DNA of 5,633 nt, from the NCBI GenBank assembly GCA_035490315.1, contig DATHET010000318.1, positions 1 through 5,633 on the forward strand. Direction: 5' to 3'. Numbering within the stretch: the first letter of the stretch is position 1; every line of letters begins with the position of its first letter. The translations under genes were made by a program, and so were the position numbers. Positions 4,951 through 5,633 of this stretch are shown piece after piece. Source of the stretch: JADJQU01 sp035490315. Lineage in GTDB: Bacteria; Planctomycetota; UBA1135; GCA-002686595. The notes below the pieces were generated by a model, which worked only from the letters and a program-made list of their open reading frames with translations, had not been told where the DNA came from and searched no databases.

Positions 4951-5633
4951 GCGCAAGCTCTTCGAGCGCACGGCGAGAATCTCCAGCGCCGCGAGGCGAT
5001 AGGCCTCGGCGAAAGTCGGGAAGTTGAACACGTGGTCGACGAAGGTGTCGACGTTCAAGTTTCCGATCATCGCCATCTGCGCGACGTGGATCAGCTCGGT
5101 CGCGCCTTCGCCGACGATCTGCGCGCCGAGCAATCGCTCGCCGCGCGCATCCGCGACGAGTTTCAACTTTCCGTCGCGCACGCCGTTGATCCGGCCGCGG
5201 GCAAGGTCCGAGAAATTCGCGACGCCGACCACGGCACCGCCTAGAGTCTTGCGCGCCGTGGCTTCGTCGATGCCCACGCAGGCCATCTCGGGCAGGGCGT
5301 AGATCCCACTGGGCGTCGCGTCGACGCCGCTGTGCGTGCCCAGCCCCAGCATGTGACGGATCGCGCGCCGTCCCTGGTCCATCGAGCTCGCCGCGAGAGC
5401 GGGCGGACCGATCACGTCGCCGACCGCGTACACGCCGGGGACTTTCGTGCACAGGAACTTGTCGACCTCGAGGTGGCCGCGCGCATTCGTCGCAAGCCCC
5501 GCGGCCGCGAGATCGAGGCGCTCGACATTGGCGACGCGGCCCAGGGCGACCAGGGCCTGCTCGGTCTCGATGCGCGTGTCATCGTCGAGCTGTGTAATCA
5601 CGCGCGACATGCCGTCCCAGCGCACTTCGCGGA
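4939..5633 (-). CDS. sthA: Soluble pyridine nucleotide transhydrogenase (Si-specific), C-terminal half, cut by window end
   Basis: This flavoprotein transfers hydride between NADPH and NAD+ in the cytoplasm and helps balance the two cofactor pools. About 230 residues are visible, roughly half of the ~466-residue family length. The reading frame runs open through the right edge, so the start, the FAD-binding N-terminus and the active-site region lie outside. Seen here are the end of the NAD(P)-binding domain ('ALGRVANVERL'), the FAD-contacting motif 'GVYAVGDVIGPPALAASSMDQGR', and the dimerisation domain from 'PSGIYALPEMACVG' to the end. The segment 'FNFPTFAEAYRLAAL' decides the assignment. Lipoamide dehydrogenase and glutathione reductase carry a catalytic His before P-T/S-x-x-E, while SthA has Asn-aromatic-Pro-Thr. 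'ARGRINGVRDGKLKLV' and 'GEGATELIHVAQMAM' also match SthA. The gene converges on the beta-sandwich gene and shares a stop-codon hairpin with it. Its promoter is not in the window. Confidence 0.9.
   Translation of the reverse strand, partial: REVRWDGMSRVITQLDDDTRIETEQALVALGRVANVERLDLAAAGLATNARGHLEVDKFLCTKVPGVYAVGDVIGPPALAASSMDQGRRAIRHMLGLGTHSGVDATPSGIYALPEMACVGIDEATARKTLGGAVVGVANFSDLARGRINGVRDGKLKLVADARGERLLGAQIVGEGATELIHVAQMAMIGNLNVDTFVDHVFNFPTFAEAYRLAALEILAVRSKSLRASG

Noticed and set aside
3345..5027. A 560-codon open frame on the plus strand overlapping the beta-sandwich gene in another frame.
   Set aside because: The product is extremely Arg-rich and without domains. It also crosses the convergent gene boundary into antisense sthA. 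The frame of 3280-4932 gives a coherent protein instead.
4939..5633. Lipoamide dehydrogenase or mercuric reductase as the identity of the right-edge flavoprotein.
   Set aside because: The C-terminal segment reads FNFPTFAEAYRLAAL, with Asn-Phe in place of the catalytic His region, and the overall pattern fits soluble transhydrogenase. The N-terminal active-site region is outside the window, so this rests on the C-terminal half alone.

Overview
The window is very GC-rich, densely coding and bacterial. The best lineage hint is the gene at 1972-3264. Its last ~130 residues follow a pattern I associate with secreted proteins of marine planctomycetes of the Poly30/Saltatorellus/UBA1135 type: 'C..TPNS.G.GA..', 'FG.G.LCVGG..YRL', 'PGS.WYFQ..YRDP' and a terminal 'CP'. 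Two further traits fit that picture without proving it. Several genes lack a Shine-Dalgarno sequence, and one is a membrane-anchored protein built of carboxypeptidase-regulatory-like beta-sandwich modules. The assignment is recognition from memory, not a search result.

Layout, left to right. A DUF4349-type lipoprotein lies on the minus strand (41-1189), with a strong hairpin just past its stop (3-30). A 149-bp divergent intergenic region follows. It carries a plausible sigma70-like promoter for the rightward gene (TTGGCG, 17 bp, TAGACT) and a small inverted repeat. Then come three plus-strand genes: an inner-membrane-anchored SRPBCC-fold protein (1339-1866), a secreted protein of unknown function (1972-3264) and a membrane-anchored multi-domain beta-sandwich protein (3280-4932). 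The last appears to start at a CTG codon preceded by a good Shine-Dalgarno sequence, 15 bases after the stop of the secreted protein. The C-terminal half of a soluble pyridine nucleotide transhydrogenase (sthA) converges from the right edge on the minus strand (4939-5633, cut by the window end). Only six bases separate the two convergent genes, and both stop codons sit inside one hairpin that looks like the sthA terminator.

Four of the five genes encode envelope or exported proteins, and sthA is the only recognisable metabolic enzyme. The secreted protein and the beta-sandwich protein are probably co-transcribed. The others look like separate units placed side by side. I see no mobile element, CRISPR array, RNA gene or defence system, and no convincing evidence of a new multi-gene system. 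The items worth a second look are the CTG start, the domain make-up of the DUF4349 lipoprotein, the cysteine-bearing C-terminal domain of the secreted protein, and the overlapping convergent ends.
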